Shown here: positions 59,239-64,000 of the stretch, piece by piece
Position numbering within the stretch: position 1 is the first letter of the stretch
Layout: each line of letters starts with the position of its first letter
NCBI GenBank assembly: GCA_964019415.1
Contig: OZ025874.1
Span: forward strand, 4,124,696-4,188,695
Direction: 5' to 3'
From: Ianthella basta
Taxonomy: Eukaryota > Porifera > Demospongiae > Verongiida > Ianthellidae
DNA: 64,000 nucleotides
Made by a program: the position numbers and the translations under genes
The notes under the pieces: model-generated
Database searches by the model: none
The model's input: only the letters and a program-made list of their open reading frames with translations
Told to the model about the DNA's origin: nothing

Positions 59239-60682
59239 ATGGCTTTCCGGAGCACATATTTCAGCCTTGTTGTCATATGTGTAGCAGTACAGTCGGCGCG
59301 CGCGTTTGTCGTGCCAACTACAGAAGCTACAAAAGAACCCTCGTCCGAGGCACCAGTCTCATACGACTTCGCTGCGGAAAAGCACTTTGGAAGGTACACT
59401 GGAGAATGGTAAGCAAGGCGCAGGAGACCCCCCCCCCCCCCATTGTGTCAGTTGTTTTGTGTGAGCCAACTTCATCCTCTTCCCCTCCTCCTCACCTGCA
59501 GGGTGCCCAATACAGTGGCCCACTTTGACCGCGTGCAGGCAGTAGTCGAATTCGACCCCGTAACAAGCACTGAACGGCTGCTCAACTTTGTGGACGAGCT
59601 AACTGAGGCAGAGATAAAGTACATAGAGAACAACGCATTTGACCAGTAAGTCTGCTCATCGAACGGGCGCTACAGAGACTTATTCTCAGCTAGCCAGCTA
59701 GCAAGCACCATTTATTACCTCCCCCTCACTCCCCCTCCCTCCCCCTCCCCCCTCCCAGGACAACCTATACCTTTCGCAGCATACAGTATGCCAGAGACCA
59801 CAGGGTGGAGACAGAATTCTTGCCTATTGGTAACGGCCCATATTACTACCTGGAGGTCGATGAAGTCAACGGGACAGATGATGAAACAGCATACCGCAAA
59901 AACAAGGAGGTAATCTGGCAGATTGACATCCCTGAGGACCACATTGCGTTCATAGTCTTGGCCATTGCTCTGGAGGACCCAACGCAAGGTGGTTGCATCA
60001 ATGACTTTGTCGCAGTGTACACAGACGACAGAGTACCAAACAAATTTTGCTCCACACTGGACGAGATCAGGCAGTTTATGCCCAACGGATCTGACCGACT
60101 CACAATCAAGTTTCAATCAAATGAGGCCAATAACACGGGTCACTTCAGCGGCGCAGTCTGGATGTACCATAACAGCAGTAAGTGGAGCTCGTACATGTTG
60201 ACACAATGACAAAGTGATTTAGGCTAAGGTCATTCCATGCATCGCTTACACAGCAACCACTGTCATTTACCCTCTTGCACTTGCTGTCCTTCCTCTTCAG
60301 CAGTAGTTAATCAGCAGCAGCCATCTCGCCGTGATGTCAGCCTGGAAGAAGAGCCTACAGCTGTCTTTGAGGAGATGAAGGAGCAACTAAAAGGCTACGA
60401 CATGGATCCTCATCCTTCAATGGTATGTGTTTGCTATGTGGAGCACGAACGTGTAACTACCGCACACAGAGAGACACACGCACTCTGAACCGCAAGGTGC
60501 ATACTTGGCATTCACTCTTTTTCCCAAACCCATCCTTACAGGTTGAACAAGCTGTAACTTGTCTAGTCCGCATTGCCAAATATGGCAAGATGGCTGCCGA
60601 ACAGTATCTGGAACATTCACCGAATGCCATCTGCAAAGAAATGGCAGAAGCTTTTTCGGAAAAAAAGGATCCACGCTTTTAA
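59239..60682 (+). CDS. Secreted CUB-like protein
   Basis: Exons 59239-59408, 59502-59645, 59759-60177, 60301-60422 and 60542-60682 join in frame to 331 residues. The ATG at 59239 begins a signal peptide (MAFRSTYFSLVVICVAVQSA, cleavage near residue 22). The upstream in-frame codons lack an ATG. Residues about 155-243 look like a CUB fold: VIWQIDIPEDHIAF, a strand-turn with GGCINDFVAVY, KFCSTLDEI, LTIKFQSN and HFSGAVWMY. Only the second Cys pair of a classical CUB is present. Sequons occur at NGT, NGS, NNT and NST. The N-terminal 100 residues and the C-terminal 60 (QAVTCLVRIAKYGKMAAEQY, KEMAEAF) match no family I know. An extracellular role in matrix, recognition or protease complexes is plausible but unproven. 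A twelve-base C run lies in intron 1. Confidence 0.85.
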
Positions 60683-60951
60683 CTCAAGTTGAAGCATGTG
60701 TTTTACTATACAGTCCACTTTTATCAATGAATAAGACATTTTCACCCTGCTGCATGAATGAATCACAAGACTTTAATTTATTTCATTGCATGTATTTTAT
60801 CATTGGAAATTTCACATTTCACAACATACTGTACCAAATTTGTAATCATTTCAATGTACATAAAATAATAGACCAGTTTCAGTCGATACTTTTCACCAGT
60901 TAAAGCTTCTACATAAGACATAGCCTGCATGTAAGTAGATAAATTGGCCAC

Positions 60952-60957
60952 AATAAA
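60952..60957 (+). promoter_or_regulatory. Possible polyadenylation signal of the CUB-like gene
   Basis: AATAAA 270 bases after the stop codon and the only canonical hexamer found in this interval. Use is not shown. Confidence 0.4.
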
Positions 60958-61062
60958 TACTACACATACGTACATCCACAAAATGTATACAAACCTTCAG
61001 AAATCAAGTAAACTGCAGATTATGGCTCAAGTCTTATTGTACGTAGTTGAGCACAAACGATA

Positions 61063-61100
61063 GATAGTGCCATAAAGTTAGACAACTTTATGGCACTATC
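61063..61100. repeat. Perfect 17-bp hairpin with 4-base loop
   Basis: gatagtgccataaagtt (61063-61079), loop agac, then the exact complement (61084-61100). It could be a very small MITE, a structured RNA stem or a fresh inverted duplication. Confidence 0.8.
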
Positions 61101-61638
61101 AGCATTGTCTAGCTAAAGGGACGCTGGCCCACATGATTACACGGGCACAGTAACCAGCACTGGCATTCGGTTGAAGAGAATGATGATGCAGAATTTTGAT
61201 GCATGTTTGTAAGAGAATGTCAACTGCCTAATTTATTCTGACCTTTGCTCTCATGTTGGCACCTTGTAGCTGTAACATCCAAATGGTTTAGGTCAATGGT
61301 GTAATGCCATCTATGGTCCCGTCCAGTCAGAGGCGAGGGGTGAGTCACACACTTGAGGTTCACCTATACAAATTATACAAATGTGCATGCGGTTAGCACA
61401 ACACATGTTTCCCCAAGAATGCATGCATGTACGTACGTATACAGGTATAAGCATAACTTGCCGTGGAGGCTGACTATGGCTTATTTGTATGACATTGCAT
61501 ATTATGTTGGTCACACCCCAGGGATTGATCCGGTGTGCTTAGCTTAGACAAGATCTCCACAGGTGAGTCTAACCCTATCAACGGGTGGGGGGGGGGGGGG
61601 CACTGGTTGCTATAGCTACGTATATGCACAAAGGTGCA
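61101..61638. other. Gene-free DNA
   Basis: No gene seen. A 14-base G run lies at 61587-61600. Confidence 0.4.
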
Positions 61639-61639
61639 T

Positions 61640-61809
61640 ACAATGTCTAAGATGATCACTGTGTTAGGCAGCCACCTCTCTAAAACAGCCAGCCCCCTGG
61701 CCCAAATAGCCCTAAGACATTGCAATCTACCTCTGTAGGGCAGCCACCTCTCTATAAAGGTCAGTTAGATCTGGCCCATAGGTGGCTGTCTTAGACACGT
61801 TCCACTGTA
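61640..61809. mobile_element. Pogo-type MITE, copy D
   Basis: Left end eroded (caatgtctaagatgatcact), right end ggtggctgtcttagacacgt followed by tccactgtaa. Inner gccacctctctataaaggtc as in copies A-C. Confidence 0.75.
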
Positions 61810-62652
<843 letters not shown>

Positions 62653-62679
62653 GCATTAACAAACATACACAATGGCACA

Positions 62680-62878
62680 TACACAACACAACACATACAC
62701 AACACATACACATACACAACACAACACATACACAACACATACACATACACAACACATACACATACACAACACAACACATACACAACACATACACAACACA
62801 ACACATACACAACACATACACAACACAACACATACACAACACATACACATACACAACACATACACAACACAACACAAT
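62680..62878. repeat. Minisatellite of cacaacacata-type units
   Basis: Tandem variants of acacaacacatacac, 10-16 bases each, about 200 bases long, right after the (CA)75 tract, from which it has probably evolved. Confidence 0.92.
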
Positions 62879-62880
62879 CA

Positions 62881-63589
62881 ACGCACAGCCACCTTGTACC
62901 AGACACATATAATCAGTCCATCAGTGGCCACTGTGTCTGTGGCAGCACACGTACATGTCAGTGACTCCAAGACAATGTAAACAAGATCTTCCTGATATTG
63001 CGCACTGTCTTTAACCAATCTCTTGAAGAGGAACAGATAAAGGAGTCTCAAACGTTACAAGATAAACTGCAAAGCTGTAAACATAATATTAAAACATTGT
63101 ACCATTACAGTACATATGGCCAAGAGTGAGAGGCTCTCACAAAAACAGCTTATCGCTAATGAAGACCCCTGGGTTGGGGGCAAAACATTTGATTCAACCC
63201 GTACACCAGTCCTCCCCCCCCCCCCCCCCCTTATGATTGGCTAGAGTTGTTCCCAGAAATCATTGCCAGAAATAGGTACTGTAATGTAGGCTTGAGAGTT
63301 TTTTCCAATTAGAGGCAGGTTCTCCTTCCCAGACCGGCTGCACGAGTTCTGTACCGGACATGAGCTCACACTCAAGTGCATGGTGGGCAGACACAGCAGC
63401 AAATAAGGTATTACACAGTTTTCAGTTGAGTAGCTGACTAAGACCTCTGTGGCCAAAACATCCTGCTATGTCATAATTGAGTACTTCAGTCCCTCACAGA
63501 AATAGCTTCAGTGTAAATGGTATCATCAGCAAACAGTAGTGGCGTATCATAATATTATGGTAAGCCAGAATATCAGAAGCACTGCGGGC
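62881..63589. other. Gene-free DNA with a 17-base C run
   Basis: C run at 63214-63230. No supported coding frame. Confidence 0.4.
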
Positions 63590-63640
63590 TTAGTCTTACG
63601 CGCCAGACCCCCTTCCACAGGGGGTCTGGCGCACAAGGCT
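63590..63640. repeat. Palindromic tagtctt..gccagaccccc repeat
   Basis: cgccagaccccc (63601-63612) and its complement (63620-63631) form a hairpin. The flanks tagtctta and acaaggcta extend the symmetry imperfectly to about 22 bases. It matches the end structure of the 21690-22003 MITE, so it is a solitary end or minimal member of that family. Confidence 0.65.
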
Positions 63641-63786
63641 ACTATGGGCATTGAATCTGCTGAAAGGGAGGCAATTGCTTTTGCAGTTGGCCACTGCAGG
63701 GCAATAGATTGAAAGGGTAATCACTGGGTACACCAGTATTGGTGTCTCAGTTGGCAGGGAGGCACGAAGCCCTATTGGTTGGCAAC

Positions 63787-64000
63787 CAGTGATCGCCTCC
63801 CCCAGCCAAGTCAGGGGCACCCCAGGTGCTTAAGGGGCCCAGGCCACAGGACCCCCACAAGTGTTTAACTTGTGGTGGATACAGAAGCAGCCAGTCATCC
63901 ATCAACCATCAGTATGCCACACTGATGATCCCCAATCAGAGTGAAACAGCTGTCTGTGGCTCTTCCATCTTTGTTGGATGACTGGGGGAGGCGATCACTG
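63787..64000. mobile_element. Inverted-repeat element at the window end
   Basis: cagtgatcgcctcccccag (63787-63805) and its exact complement (63982-64000) bound 214 bases. The right end coincides with the window edge, so the repeat may extend further. No coding content. Confidence 0.65.

Noticed and set aside
62680-62878. CRISPR-like regular repeat
   Set aside because: Units are contiguous variants of one word with no spacers, in an animal genome: a minisatellite.

Overview
The window is animal nuclear DNA: short spliced introns with GT/AG borders, dense dinucleotide microsatellites, LINEs of several kinds, a Penelope-like fragment and many small inverted-repeat DNA elements. The compact genes, the sigma-class GST array and the types of retroelement fit a marine invertebrate, most probably a demosponge. 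No species-diagnostic gene is present, so that placement is an inference.

Layout. 1-9.2 kb holds three same-strand, five-exon sigma-class glutathione S-transferase genes (GST1-3). Between them lie a 5'-truncated LINE (3.1-4.3 kb) and a minus-strand fragment of an unusual reverse-transcriptase family (6.7-7.8 kb). 9.5-14.4 kb is a 4.84 kb block bounded by 39-bp inverted repeats. It carries a RecQ-like helicase remnant, a Cys-rich metal-binding motif, a reverse transcriptase and a putative nuclease domain. This is the best candidate in the window for an undescribed element. 15-16.1 kb holds a 970-bp inverted-repeat element with a PHD finger inside it and two small MITEs. A five-exon UNC-93-like membrane protein gene follows (16.1-21.2 kb), with foldback elements in and after it. 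23.4-26.8 kb is a nest of minus-strand retroelement pieces with one clean insertion. 26.9-28.1 kb is a remnant of a COR/death-fold type signalling gene. 29.7-32.7 kb is a 5'-truncated LINE whose reading frame is still open over about 975 codons. GST4 (33.6-34.8 kb) and GST5 (38.8-41.1 kb) follow, separated by two more minus-strand LINE pieces, one of them sitting inside an (AC)n tract. From 41 to 59 kb I find no coding sequence, but most of this stretch is an old direct tandem duplication of non-coding DNA (about 43.3-49.0 and 50.9-58.1 kb). 59.2-60.7 kb is a five-exon gene with a TATA box encoding a secreted CUB-like protein. The right end holds a long (CA)n, a minisatellite and further MITEs.

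How the parts relate. The five GST genes share exon sizes, intron phases and most residues. GST2-5 also share a promoter module, so they probably form a co-regulated detoxification array built by tandem duplication and later split by transposons and by the UNC-93-like gene. The remaining host genes show no evident functional link to the array.
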